DNA from: CAIZWU01 sp942492905
Lineage (GTDB): Bacteria; Verrucomicrobiota; Verrucomicrobiia; Verrucomicrobiales; V1-33
Assembly (NCBI GenBank): GCA_942492905.1
Contig: OW818657.1
Span: forward strand, 1,364,001 to 1,428,000
Direction of reading: 5' to 3'
Length of the DNA stretch: 64,000 nt
The notes beneath the pieces are model-generated. The model had not been told where the DNA came from, made no database searches, and saw nothing but the letters and a program-made list of their open reading frames with translations. The position numbers and the translations under genes are program-made. Below, in pieces: positions 1-8,619 of this stretch (positions are counted from its first letter, which is position 1; each line of letters starts with the position of its first letter).

Positions 1-172
1 CGAGTTCCAACAGGTTTTCCCGGCGGATTCCGATGCCGGGCCGGGCACGGTAATATCCGTCATCGCCATGGGGCACGACCATGTTCAGGCCATCGGCGCC
101 GCCCCGCAGGAAGACCACCACCAGCGTGCCGGCAGGGTCCTGTTGGTTGTTGATAAAAGTAGTGAGGGACAT
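1..172 (-). CDS. DUF1501 family protein, N-terminal part (runs off the window start)
   Basis: Only the first 57 codons are in the window. The start ATG is at 172 and the gene continues beyond base 1. The translation contains FLRGGADGLNMVVPHGDD and YYRARPGI, the typical N-terminal signature of DUF1501 proteins (alkaline-phosphatase-like fold, usually exported). It lies 20 bp downstream of the DUF1800 gene on the same strand, the standard DUF1800-DUF1501 operon of planctomycetes and verrucomicrobia. The visible N-terminus starts directly with the fold and carries no twin-arginine motif or signal peptide, although many DUF1501 proteins do. The molecular function of the family is not established. 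Confidence 0.85.
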   Translation of the reverse strand, partial: MSLTTFINNQQDPAGTLVVVFLRGGADGLNMVVPHGDDGYYRARPGIGIRRENLLEL

Positions 173-192
173 GGACGGGGAGGAGGCGGGGA

Positions 193-1662
193 TCAGAAGA
201 CCTGGAAGGCGGGGCTGGCCAGAAGGAGGGCGACCGGCTGGCCGCTGGCCGCAAGAGCGGTGGTTTCAGCGGCGTCAGGGAGGCGGCCGAGCAGGTGGGC
301 GGCGAGTCCGGTTTCCCCACCGGCGCATTGTTGGAGCCGCTTGGGATCAAACTGGGTGCCTTTGAGACTGCGGTCTGCAAATTCGAGGGCGAATTTCCAG
401 CGCCAGAGCAGGGTGGCCATCCATGGTTGGGCTTCCTCCGGATAACCGTCAGGAGTGGGGAATTGAAAGGGGGCGTGGCCCATGCGCAGGAGATAATCCT
501 GCAGGGCAGGGCCGGCGTCCGTGCGGGCGGCGGTGGCACGCAGGGTGGAGATCACGAAATGGAACGGGCGCTTCACTTTACCGCCACGGGCGGCGAGGAA
601 TTCCGGGGAATCGAACAAGGTGCGCAAGGTCTGCCGGATATCCCCGGAGGAATCGGTGAACGCCTTGGCGACGTTGGTAATGGCGCTGGCCGGAGGGGCG
701 TCCGCAATGAAGCGGCGGCAAAGTTTTCCGGCCAGATACAGGGCGGTGGCGGGGTGCTGGCAAACGATGTCCAGCACCCGGTCGAGATCGCCTTCCCCCA
801 GTCCGGCGGGAATCGGGACCCCCAGCAGGGTCTTGGGGCCATCGTCATGCAGATCGGCCTGGAAGCTGACTTTGCCGACGGCGAAACGCGTGTTTTCCCG
901 CGCTCGCACCGTCCATCCCGTCAGGCAGCGGGCCACTTCCATGACATCGTCCTGGGTGTAGCCGCCATTCACTCCGAGCGTGTGGAGTTCCAGCAACTCG
1001 CGGCCATAGTTCTCGTTTGGTTTTTCCTTGTCGGTGGCACGCCGGTTCACCCGGCCATCCAGATACCAGAGCATCGATGGGCTCAGCGCGGAGGCTTTGA
1101 CAAGATCCCGGAATCTTCCAAAGGCATGAGCCCGGATCACAGTCTTGTCGTCGGCCGGTTTGAGCCACTTGGAGTCGCCTTTGGATGGATCAATGTTGAA
1201 ATGATCCGACCAGAAATCGACCATCACTTCCTGCAGTTGGCGGCGGGAGTGGACTGCCCTCAGGATTTTGGCGCGGGTCATCTGGTCGAGCAGTTCCTTT
1301 GCGTTATATTCCAGGAGTTCGCCGAGCGGCCAGACGTTGAGCGCTTCAAAGTGGCGCGTGCGGGCTTCCGTCCAGCCGTCATCGATGGACTCCGGATCCA
1401 GCTGGCGGTCGAGCCAAGCCTTGCGCCCCAGCTTGATCATCTCCGCGTGGTCGCCCGGCCGCGGGCCAAAAGTGAGGCGGTTCAGGACATGGGTGGCTTC
1501 ATCAATCTCATCGGCCTGGGGCGGGTGGAAGGCAGTCAGGCCATCGCCCGGACCGGAGAGGATCGGGGCTAGGAAATGTGACAGGGCGCTGAAGCCTGCC
1601 ACGCCGGCCACGGCCCCGCCCGCCGTGGCGGCTTGGAGGAAGCGGCGTCGGGTGGTGCTCAT
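193..1662 (-). CDS. DUF1800 family protein with Tat signal
   Basis: 489 residues. The ATG at 1662 is chosen because it puts a twin-arginine signal (TTRRRFLQAA followed by an Ala/Gly-rich hydrophobic stretch) at the N-terminus; an in-frame extension to 1887 is non-protein-like. The body has the DUF1800 hallmarks: HVLNRLTFGPRPGD near residue 60, VDFWSDHFNI, ENYGRELLELHTLGV and GYTQDDVMEVARCLTGW, then a C-terminal part containing FPTPDGYPEEAQPWM. DUF1800 proteins are exported and of unknown biochemical role, almost always encoded next to DUF1501. The start overlaps the stop of the upstream membrane-protein gene by 4 bp, and the DUF1501 gene follows after 20 bp, so the three probably form one transcript. 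Confidence 0.9.
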   Translation of the reverse strand: MSTTRRRFLQAATAGGAVAGVAGFSALSHFLAPILSGPGDGLTAFHPPQADEIDEATHVLNRLTFGPRPGDHAEMIKLGRKAWLDRQLDPESIDDGWTEARTRHFEALNVWPLGELLEYNAKELLDQMTRAKILRAVHSRRQLQEVMVDFWSDHFNIDPSKGDSKWLKPADDKTVIRAHAFGRFRDLVKASALSPSMLWYLDGRVNRRATDKEKPNENYGRELLELHTLGVNGGYTQDDVMEVARCLTGWTVRARENTRFAVGKVSFQADLHDDGPKTLLGVPIPAGLGEGDLDRVLDIVCQHPATALYLAGKLCRRFIADAPPASAITNVAKAFTDSSGDIRQTLRTLFDSPEFLAARGGKVKRPFHFVISTLRATAARTDAGPALQDYLLRMGHAPFQFPTPDGYPEEAQPWMATLLWRWKFALEFADRSLKGTQFDPKRLQQCAGGETGLAAHLLGRLPDAAETTALAASGQPVALLLASPAFQVF

Positions 1663-2234
1663 GACGTGGCTTGGCCGGGGAGGTTGGAAAGCGCCGGGGT
1701 GGAAGCCAGGACTGGCTCTGACTGAGGCAGGCTGGGAGGTTTGGTTGCCTTGCGGCGGGCGGCCCAGGTCAACAGGCTGGCTCCCAGTCCACTGGCGAGG
1801 ATGAGTGGGATGGCGAGGATTTGTCCAAGGATCGGCAGGAGGAAGGTCAGGGCCAGGGCGGTGCCACCGCGCATCGCCCGTTTCCATGGCTGATGTTCGT
1901 CACCGGGAGCCGGCATTCCCTGACCGATGCGCAGGGCCAGTCCGGCCGTGCCCAGCAGTCCGCCGAGAATGGGGGCGAAGATAATCAGCAGCCCGACCCA
2001 TTTCAGTGCGGGCGGCAGCACGTTGAGCAGCCCTGTGCCGAGGGCGATCGGCACCACCATGGCCAGCAGCCCTATCAGGGTGACCACAATAGGCCGGCGG
2101 TATTGTGCCGCGCATTTCTCCACGTAGTCCGGAAACAGGGAGACGGCAACGAGCCAGTGGCTCAGAAAAACCAGAAAGAAGCCCAGGGTCAGGAAGAACC
2201 AGAGCAGAACGTTGGCGGTAGTGATGTAGTCCAA
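1659..2234 (-). CDS. small multi-pass membrane protein, unknown function
   Basis: About 190 residues from a TTG at 2234; a GTG at 2303 would add 23 polar residues ahead of the first membrane helix. No ATG is available, so the start is uncertain. Four hydrophobic segments are visible: ANVLLWFFLTLGFFLVFLSH, VVTLIGLLAMVVPIALGTGL, WVGLLIIFAPILGGLLGTAGL and ALALTFLLPILGQILAIPLI, with a basic C-terminal tail after the last. The stop overlaps the DUF1800 start (ATGA arrangement), which suggests translational coupling. I do not recognise the family. Its position suggests a membrane partner of the DUF1800/DUF1501 pair, but that is inference only. Confidence 0.65.
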   Translation of the reverse strand: MDYITTANVLLWFFLTLGFFLVFLSHWLVAVSLFPDYVEKCAAQYRRPIVVTLIGLLAMVVPIALGTGLLNVLPPALKWVGLLIIFAPILGGLLGTAGLALRIGQGMPAPGDEHQPWKRAMRGGTALALTFLLPILGQILAIPLILASGLGASLLTWAARRKATKPPSLPQSEPVLASTPALSNLPGQATS

Positions 2235-2404
2235 GGGAAGAGAAAGGTGGGAGTTGGGCTGTGCCGCAGGAAGGTGACACTCCTTTCCGCAGACGCGTAT
2301 CACCCGGCACCGGTTTCACTTATTTTGCGGATCACATGATTGTTTTTTGCCCGGCAACCTCCAACCGGCTGGTGTCACGACTGGACTGTCGCGGCAAACG
2401 GGCA

Positions 2405-2440
2405 AACAAAACGGCGGCGCAGAAAAACTGCGCCGCCGTT
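2405..2440 (-). terminator. rho-independent terminator of the 4.1-kb secreted-protein gene
   Basis: Perfect 13-bp stem at 2410-2422 and 2428-2440 (AACGGCGGCGCAG and its complement) with a 5-base loop. On the minus strand it is followed by TTTGTTTG. It lies about 70 bp beyond the stop of the gene ending at 2507, the position expected for its terminator. Confidence 0.75.
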
Positions 2441-2506
2441 CGCGAGGGGTTGTAATCAGTCTGGCCTGGTCAGGCTTTTCGGGGGCTCTGGCCGCACCGC
2501 TTCCGG

Positions 2507-5500
2507 TTAAGGCCGGGCGCGGAAGAACTGCCGGCCTGGCGCGCCGAGGGGCACGGTGTAGGGCGAAGTCGCGCCGGGCACATCAATGAAGGTGCCCAGG
2601 GTAGTGGAGGACTGGAGGATGCCGGTGTATTGAATAATGACCGCCGCCCCGCTCTGGCTGATGCTGATGGTTGGCGCTGGTCCGGTGCTGATGGAGGAGA
2701 ACGTTTTGAAGGCCGCGGTATCCAACGGATCGTTCACCAGGTGCCTCACGCCCAGGGCATCAATGGAATACCACTCGGCATTGGCTCCGCCGTTGCCTTC
2801 AAAGTTCATGAACCGGATCGGATACAGGCCGGGTGTGCTCACGGCGACCTGGAAGGTCGTGGTCTGATTCAGATCCGCCTTGCCCAGCGTGGTGGATTCA
2901 TCCGGACCGAATTTGACCTTGAGGCCTTCCGGGGAAGTGAGGAGCGCTTTCAGGGCATCGCCGTCCGCTTTGCTGATCATTACGCCGGGAATGGTGACCC
3001 CGGTGATGGCTGGACCGTCGCCGCCCATCACAATCGGGATCCCGTCCGGATTGTTCTGATTGACTATGATGGCGCCAATGGCTCCGGCTGCCTGGGCGAA
3101 CTGGAGTTTGGCGGCGAACCCGTTGGTGCCGCGGTCGATCAGGGCAATGTTGCCGGCCATGGCCGCCGCATTGGTCAGGGCCGTGGTCGCATCGGCCGGC
3201 ACGGCCTGGACGACACTGGCGATGACTGGAGGATTCGCATAGGGACCGGAAATCCCACCCGCCGGCGTGGAGGCGATGGAGGGGACGGCGGCTAGGATGC
3301 GGGCGTTGGCGGCAGGTGACACGATGGAAACCCCAGGCACTGGCGCATGGGTCACACTCACCCGGAAGCCATCGTCGGCGACCACCCCGAACTCGTGGAT
3401 CCCACTTTCGGGGAAGAGCATCCAAGTCAGGGCTTCGAAGACGAAGTTGTCGTTGTAGCCGGTGGTGCCGGGAATTCCGGGGATCAGCGTTTCACCGCTG
3501 AAGAACCCGGCGGCCAGGCCATCCTGCTCGAAGTTGATCACGTCGGTGTGGTAGACGCCATTTACGGCGCCGGTGGGGTCGGCCACATTGCCGCCGACAA
3601 AGGGGCTGCCGGTGACACCCTGGAGAATGCCTTCGAGGTAATCCAGCCGGTTCGGATTGATCTGGCCTGCCACGATGGGATTGACCTGCACGGTGCGGAT
3701 ATTGAATCCAGAGACTCCGGCGGCAGAGGCCGGCAGCGCCAAAGCGGGTGGCAGGATGAGATAGTTCCCCGATTCAAAGGTCCGTGTTTCCGTGAAGGGC
3801 GTGCCTGTGGTGCTGCTGTAGTTGAAGACCAGCGTATTCGTCCCCGATGGGAAAAACGCTTGAAGCGTGCCGGGATAACTCACCGTGGTGATGCTGCCGG
3901 TTTTGGTGGAGGTCACGGTGATAGGCGCCCCGTTCAGGGTGACCTGCACGGTCGACGCATTCACCGGAGCCGTGGTGCCATCAAAAATATCTGCCAGGAA
4001 GCTGGTGGCAGTGTTGGAGAGCACGAGGGACGGGGTGGTGGTGGCCGGAATGGAGACCGTCAGGTTGTCGATTTCGACTTGGGAAACGCTGCCTCCGGTG
4101 CGGGCCCCGGCGATGAGGCGGAAGTCCTCCGAAGCGATCGTGAAACCGGGCACGAGGACATTGTCGAAGATGACCCGTGGCATGGCGGCCCCATCGACAT
4201 CCTGAATGATTTCCAGTTTCACCATGCTGGAGGTTGGTCCGTTGGTGATGACTGTGATGATCGCGCGGTTGTAGGGATTGAGGGGATCCACCTGGGGCGC
4301 GAGATTGAAGGAAGGGTTGAACGTGGCCACTGGGACTGTTGGAGCATCCGGTCCGATCAGGCGGATGGTGTCCGCTCCATAGACGCCGAAGCCGAAGAAC
4401 AGGGCATTGCTGTAGCCACCTCCACCGGTCGGGTTCTCCCACGCTTTTGCATCCACAATGGCCGGGCTGCTGCCGGAGGTGCCGTAGGCACTCTTGCGGA
4501 ACAGGCCGATCCCAAAACCATCGGCCGGGTCAGTGTTGATGGCTCCGATCCGGAAATCGAAGCTGATCTGCACGGCCGGTACGGAAACGGTGTCCACATA
4601 GTCCCAGGTCAAACTGTTGTGGGATGATCCCAGATTGTTGGTGAGCTGGGCTACCGCGTTATGCAGGGTAGCGTCGCTTTCATATACCCCGGGAATGAAG
4701 GCGGTATTGGTGTTGAGGGATTTGAAAGTGTAGGTGGAATGGAATCCCGGACTGTCGAAGTTTTCCGATATGGCCGGCTGGAACACAAAGGCCGGGCTGC
4801 TGGCAAGATCCTTGGGATTTGTTCCGAGCGTCACTTCGCTGAAGTCTGCATAACCATCTCCGTCGGTGTCCTTTTTGTTTGGATTGGACCCGGGCTGGGA
4901 GGCCCCGGTGGTCGCGAGATCGGGATTTTCCACGCCATCGGAGAGGCCATCCCCGTCGCTATCCACTACCAGAGGATCGGAGCCGCTGTTGGTCACACTG
5001 ACCCAGAGGCCCGTTTTGGTTTCGACCCCGTCATTCAGGCCGTCACCATCCGTGTCCGCCACGGCGGGTTTGGTGCCCTTGATGTATTCCTCGTAATTGG
5101 TGAGGCCATCGGTATCCAGATCCAGCCCGGCATCCGCGACATCGGGGTTGGTGCCATTGGTGGTTTCATAGTCATTGGGCATGCCGTCGCCGTCTGCATC
5201 CGCGCTGTAGGCCTCGAGCAATTCCCAGGTGGAGTCGATGTGGTTGGCGTATTCACCGGGCTGTTTGGAGATCAGCAATTCCGCACTGTTGCCACCGCCG
5301 CCTTCGAACATGGTGAATTCCAAGGCGTGCGGTCCGGCCGTCAGCTCCACACTGGCCAGATGGTCCGTGTTAGCATCCGTATAGGAATAAAGTTCCGTGC
5401 CATCAATGCGGAGGCGCTGGCCGTCGTCGGAATATCCCAGAAAGGTGTAGAGACCCGCCGTCCGGATGAAGAAAGTGCCCGTGACCCGAAGCGCGAAGTT

Positions 5501-6637
5501 ATCACCAGGCGTGCCCCCGATGGGGAAGTTCAGGTCCGCTCCGAATTTGCCGTTCGCGCCGGTGCCGAAATTGATGGCGGTGGCGGTCGAATTATAGGTG
5601 GTTCCGGCAATGGTGCCATCCAGCAACTGGTCAGCGAGTTCGATGCTGTTGATGGTGGTGGCGGTGGCGGAGACTTGTTTGGCGGCAAAGCTGCCGCCGC
5701 TGACAACGGGGCTGCCGAAGGTGTTCAATACGAAGTTCTGACTGAAGGGGTCATTGCTGGTGAGATTGAGCACCGCTTCGGACAGCCCGGCCGCCCCTCC
5801 CGAATTGAAGGAGACGGCCACATCCAGTTTTCCACCCGGCAGGATGGTGACCGGCGGAACGAGGCCAGTCACCGAAAAGCGCGAGGCATGGGTTCCGGTG
5901 ATGGAGAAACTGCTGATGACATAATTGGACGAAGCCCCGGTGCCGGTGCTGGTATTGCGGAGTGTCAGCACGCCGTCATATCGTGGAGTGCCGAGGACCT
6001 TGATGGGCAGGAAGGCTGGCACGGGATACCCGGTGGAGCCACCCACAAATTGAGGGACCGGCACCGCCACGTCCAAGCCGATGAAGAGCTGGTATGGCCC
6101 AGCTTTGCCTGCTGGCAGGCCGGGCGCGGTTCCGGCGGTGAAGGGATCGGACGGCAGATTGGCATCTCCAATCCAGTTGCTGACACACACATAATAATCC
6201 CCGGCCGCCAAGGTGGTGTAGGTCAGGCGGCTGGTGCGGTCATAGCCACGCGAAGTGTCCCCTTCGTCATCATTTTCGGCCAACAACGTCCCGGAAGCAT
6301 CATAAATCCCCACATAGGAATCGAAATCCGGATCAATCCCGGCATTGTTAAGATTGACAAAAAGCACCTGACCGGCACCCGCCGTTACTTTGAAGAAGTC
6401 CACGTCTCCAGTGCCAGCGCCGGGGGGAAGACCAAAGGCGCCGTCACCGGTATTACCGAAGGCCACCTTGACTCCGGTCGAGCCAGCCGTGAACCCCGTG
6501 GCATTTGCCGAGGGGATGGAGTCATTGGGCTCCGACTGGGAAATGGTGGCCTGGGCCCATGCGGTCAGGCATGAGGGTCCAAGAATTAGCAGGGTGCACA
6601 GCAGGGCGCACCCCCGTCCAAGGGGTATGATATTCAT
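2507..6637 (-). CDS. large secreted multidomain protein (PPC, ASH-like, PA14, TSP3 repeats, lectin-like, PA domain)
   Basis: 1376 residues from the ATG at 6637, which gives a clean signal peptide (hydrophobic core about residues 10-28, ending SCLTAWA); the in-frame TTG at 6673 adds only polar residues. Domains by eye: pre-peptidase C-terminal/DVUA0089-like about 34-190 (begins SEPNDSIPSANATG); ASH-like immunoglobulin-fold segment 224-312; PA14 about 335-460 (LYTFLGYSDDGQRLRIDG); calcium-binding thrombospondin-3 repeats 474-600 (DADGDGMPNDYE, DTDGDGLNDGVE, DSDGDGLSDGVE, DTDGDGYADFSE); lectin/LamG-like 615-875; second PA14-like region 1010-1100; protease-associated domain about 1105-1232. The C-terminus ends RQFFRARP, with no PEP-CTERM anchor. 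Probably a surface or secreted adhesin or glycan-binding protein; no catalytic domain is seen. Confidence 0.85.
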   Translation of the reverse strand: MNIIPLGRGCALLCTLLILGPSCLTAWAQATISQSEPNDSIPSANATGFTAGSTGVKVAFGNTGDGAFGLPPGAGTGDVDFFKVTAGAGQVLFVNLNNAGIDPDFDSYVGIYDASGTLLAENDDEGDTSRGYDRTSRLTYTTLAAGDYYVCVSNWIGDANLPSDPFTAGTAPGLPAGKAGPYQLFIGLDVAVPVPQFVGGSTGYPVPAFLPIKVLGTPRYDGVLTLRNTSTGTGASSNYVISSFSITGTHASRFSVTGLVPPVTILPGGKLDVAVSFNSGGAAGLSEAVLNLTSNDPFSQNFVLNTFGSPVVSGGSFAAKQVSATATTINSIELADQLLDGTIAGTTYNSTATAINFGTGANGKFGADLNFPIGGTPGDNFALRVTGTFFIRTAGLYTFLGYSDDGQRLRIDGTELYSYTDANTDHLASVELTAGPHALEFTMFEGGGGNSAELLISKQPGEYANHIDSTWELLEAYSADADGDGMPNDYETTNGTNPDVADAGLDLDTDGLTNYEEYIKGTKPAVADTDGDGLNDGVETKTGLWVSVTNSGSDPLVVDSDGDGLSDGVENPDLATTGASQPGSNPNKKDTDGDGYADFSEVTLGTNPKDLASSPAFVFQPAISENFDSPGFHSTYTFKSLNTNTAFIPGVYESDATLHNAVAQLTNNLGSSHNSLTWDYVDTVSVPAVQISFDFRIGAINTDPADGFGIGLFRKSAYGTSGSSPAIVDAKAWENPTGGGGYSNALFFGFGVYGADTIRLIGPDAPTVPVATFNPSFNLAPQVDPLNPYNRAIITVITNGPTSSMVKLEIIQDVDGAAMPRVIFDNVLVPGFTIASEDFRLIAGARTGGSVSQVEIDNLTVSIPATTTPSLVLSNTATSFLADIFDGTTAPVNASTVQVTLNGAPITVTSTKTGSITTVSYPGTLQAFFPSGTNTLVFNYSSTTGTPFTETRTFESGNYLILPPALALPASAAGVSGFNIRTVQVNPIVAGQINPNRLDYLEGILQGVTGSPFVGGNVADPTGAVNGVYHTDVINFEQDGLAAGFFSGETLIPGIPGTTGYNDNFVFEALTWMLFPESGIHEFGVVADDGFRVSVTHAPVPGVSIVSPAANARILAAVPSIASTPAGGISGPYANPPVIASVVQAVPADATTALTNAAAMAGNIALIDRGTNGFAAKLQFAQAAGAIGAIIVNQNNPDGIPIVMGGDGPAITGVTIPGVMISKADGDALKALLTSPEGLKVKFGPDESTTLGKADLNQTTTFQVAVSTPGLYPIRFMNFEGNGGANAEWYSIDALGVRHLVNDPLDTAAFKTFSSISTGPAPTISISQSGAAVIIQYTGILQSSTTLGTFIDVPGATSPYTVPLGAPGRQFFRARP

Positions 6638-6951
6638 GTGAGGGGGATGGTTTGGGAACCGCTTGTTTTCCAAGCAATTGCCGCGCCATCATCTGCATCC
6701 ATCCATGATTGCATTAAATCATAGCGCTAACGGGGCAATCCTGTAGGGAAGGGTGCTGCCCGGGGCTGCGGCGAAGTGGCAGGGCGGGCCTCCTCCGATG
6801 TCGATGGTGGGAAACGAGACCCGGGTTCTTTGCCTTATGGATCGGCCATGCGGAGGAAGCTGCATCTCCGGGGCAGATCAGTAATGGAAGTTAGTCCCTC
6901 CGGCGCACCCCGAGGTGCTGGCTGGATATGTCAGGCACGGCGGCCGGGAAA
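6638..6951. other. intergenic region without a recognisable gene
   Basis: About 310 bp between the start of the large secreted protein and the stop of the universal stress protein, both minus strand. Only short, non-convincing reading frames are present. It should hold the promoter of the secreted-protein gene; on the minus strand there is a TATGAT hexamer around 6720, but no properly spaced -35 box that I could support. Confidence 0.4.
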
Positions 6952-7839
6952 TCAGGCTTCGATTGTCTTGTGAGGCATCCGTCCACCCATGACGAGCACT
7001 GGCACGCGGCAGCGCCGGATCATTTCGGTGGTGGTGCTGCCGATGAAAAACTGGAGGAAACGGGAGTGACTGTAGGCTCCCATGACAAGCAGGTCGATCT
7101 GATTGGCGGAAATCTCCCAGGTGCTGACGGTTTCCGGATCGCCTTGCATGAGGAATTCCTCGGCTTCGAATCCGCCGTTCCGGAGCATGGCCCGGGCGGA
7201 ATCGAGGGCGGCGCGGTTTTCCTCCGTGGGATCGCCTGCCATCACCAGATCACAAGGCAGGCCCCGGAGCAGTGGACTTTCCACCACGTGCCTGACTGCG
7301 GCGTGGGCGGAGGGACTGTCATCGAAGGATATCAGGAAACGGCGGACCGGCCGGAAATCATGGGACGCCACCAGGACGGGTTGTTTGCTGTGCCGGATCA
7401 CGGTCTCCAGTTGGCTGCCCAGGGCTTTATGCTGGGCACTGGTGGATTCGCCCCGCTTGCCGAGCAGGAGCAGATCGAGGGGCTTTTCCCAATCCGCGAT
7501 CACTTCCGGCAGAGTGCCGGAGAGGGCGGTCAATTCCACCTCATGCACCCCGGCGGTCCGCAAGGCAGCCGCCGCATCATTCAACAGGGCGAGGGCCGCG
7601 GAGCGGGCTTCCTGTTCCTGGGCCTCGCTGATCATGGTGAGTTCCGGCAGAGCCAGCGAAGCCGACCCCATGCTGGGATCTCCCATGAAATTGACCGGGG
7701 GAATATAAAATGGTATGGCGGGCGGGTAAACGTGCAGGACTTCCACGCTGGCGGCAAGCCGGCCGGCGGCCCAGGCGGTGTATTGATAGAGACTGGGCGC
7801 GTAATCCGAGCCATCGGCGCAGGTGAGGAGGGCAGGCAT
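6952..7839 (-). CDS. universal stress protein, tandem UspA domains
   Basis: 295 residues, about twice the length of a single UspA domain. Domain 1 spans roughly residues 1-155 and ends with LLLLGKRGESTSAQHKALGS, close to the ATP-binding G-x2-G-x9-G-S signature (10 residues in the gap here). Domain 2 spans roughly 160-285 and ends VMGAYSHSRFLQFFIGSTTT, where the second glycine of the motif is Ser, so this half may bind nucleotide poorly. Cytoplasmic. No regulatory partner is adjacent; the gene sits alone between a secreted-protein gene and rlmH on the same strand. Usp proteins are usually induced by starvation or stress; a specific role cannot be read from sequence. Confidence 0.88.
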   Translation of the reverse strand: MPALLTCADGSDYAPSLYQYTAWAAGRLAASVEVLHVYPPAIPFYIPPVNFMGDPSMGSASLALPELTMISEAQEQEARSAALALLNDAAAALRTAGVHEVELTALSGTLPEVIADWEKPLDLLLLGKRGESTSAQHKALGSQLETVIRHSKQPVLVASHDFRPVRRFLISFDDSPSAHAAVRHVVESPLLRGLPCDLVMAGDPTEENRAALDSARAMLRNGGFEAEEFLMQGDPETVSTWEISANQIDLLVMGAYSHSRFLQFFIGSTTTEMIRRCRVPVLVMGGRMPHKTIEA

Positions 7840-7929
7840 GAGAGGTGGGTTGACTCCGATTCATACGCCGGGGTTCCTGGCTTTGCATCAATTTTACTGG
7901 AGTGGGCTCATACCCATCCGTTCCCCCCT

Positions 7930-8367
7930 TCACCGGTGATAGGGTTCCCCGCGCTTGATGGTGTAGACGCGGTAAAGCTGCTCCAGCAGGACCACCAGCG
8001 CCAGTTCGTGCTGGAGGGTCAGGGCGCTCAGACTCCAGAGCTCGTCGGCGCTTTCGCGGAGGGCTGCGCTGTGTCCGTCGGCTCCACCGATCAGCAAGGT
8101 CACCCGTTTGGTGCCGGCAAGCTCCCATCGGTCCACTGCGGCATGCCACTCTCCCGTGGTCAGACGTTTACCGCGCTCATCGAGGACGATCCGGCGGCTG
8201 CCTTCGCTGCTCTTGAGAAAACGTTCCTCCAGCTGGGCCCGGGGGCCATCCTTCAGGTATTCCACCTCCACTTTGGCGTAGTGGCCGCAGCGGCCAAGGT
8301 AGTCGTCGATGCCCTGGCGGGCCCAGGGCAGGGCCGGCTTGCCGACCGCGAGAATTTTCCAGTTCAT
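7930..8367 (-). CDS. rlmH: 23S rRNA (pseudouridine1915-N3)-methyltransferase RlmH
   Basis: 145 residues, the usual length of this small SPOUT methyltransferase. The ATG at 8367 gives MNWKILAVGKPALPW; the frame remains open upstream into the tRNA genes, but that part is not coding. Family signatures: LDERGKRLTTGEWH, LLIGGADGHSAALRESAD (SAM-binding trefoil knot) and the conserved C-terminal EQLYRVYTIKRGEPYHR. It methylates pseudouridine 1915 in helix 69 of 23S rRNA in assembled ribosomes. In many bacteria rlmH follows rsfS; here it stands between usp and two divergently oriented tRNA-Gln genes. Confidence 0.95.
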   Translation of the reverse strand: MNWKILAVGKPALPWARQGIDDYLGRCGHYAKVEVEYLKDGPRAQLEERFLKSSEGSRRIVLDERGKRLTTGEWHAAVDRWELAGTKRVTLLIGGADGHSAALRESADELWSLSALTLQHELALVVLLEQLYRVYTIKRGEPYHR

Positions 8368-8449
8368 AAGCAGCACATCAGGGGTTGGGGAAAATTTCGT
8401 TCCGCCCCTTGCATCCGGGTGGGTTTGGTTTAAGTAGCGTCCTGTTTTT

Positions 8450-8523
8450 TGCCCCGTGGTGTAACGGTAGCACAGGAGATTTTGATTCTCCTTGACAAGG
8501 TTCAAATCCTTGCGGGGCATCCA
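8450..8523 (+). tRNA. tRNA-Gln (anticodon UUG)
   Basis: 74 nt folding as a full cloverleaf: acceptor TGCCCCG/CGGGGCA with the U1-A72 pair typical of bacterial tRNA-Gln, D-arm GTGT/GCAC, anticodon stem GGAGA/TCTCC with loop TTTTGAT (anticodon TTG), 4-nt variable loop, T-stem CAAGG/CCTTG with loop TTCAAAT. The discriminator is T, followed by an encoded CCA. It reads CAA codons. It lies 83 bp upstream of rlmH on the opposite strand and 19 bp before the second tRNA-Gln. Confidence 0.95.
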
Positions 8524-8542
8524 AACAAGTTCAATGCATTTT

Positions 8543-8616
8543 TGCCCCGTAGTGTAACGGTAGCACAAGAGATTCTGATTCTCTTTGACAAGGTTCGAAT
8601 CCTTGCGGGGTAACCA
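8543..8616 (+). tRNA. tRNA-Gln (anticodon CUG)
   Basis: 74 nt, very similar to the preceding tRNA: acceptor TGCCCCG/CGGGGTA (one G-U pair), anticodon stem AGAGA/TCTCT with loop TTCTGAT (anticodon CTG), T-arm CAAGG/CCTTG with loop TTCGAAT, discriminator A, encoded CCA. It reads CAG codons. The tandem pair looks like a duplication with a changed anticodon and compensatory changes in the anticodon stem. The matching glutaminyl-tRNA synthetase is encoded at 60.5-62.2 kb of this window. Confidence 0.95.
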
Positions 8617-8619
8617 TCC

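Noticed and set aside
295..1572. 425-residue plus-strand reading frame
   Set aside because: It is antisense to the clear DUF1800 gene, is rich in Gly and His and shows no domain.
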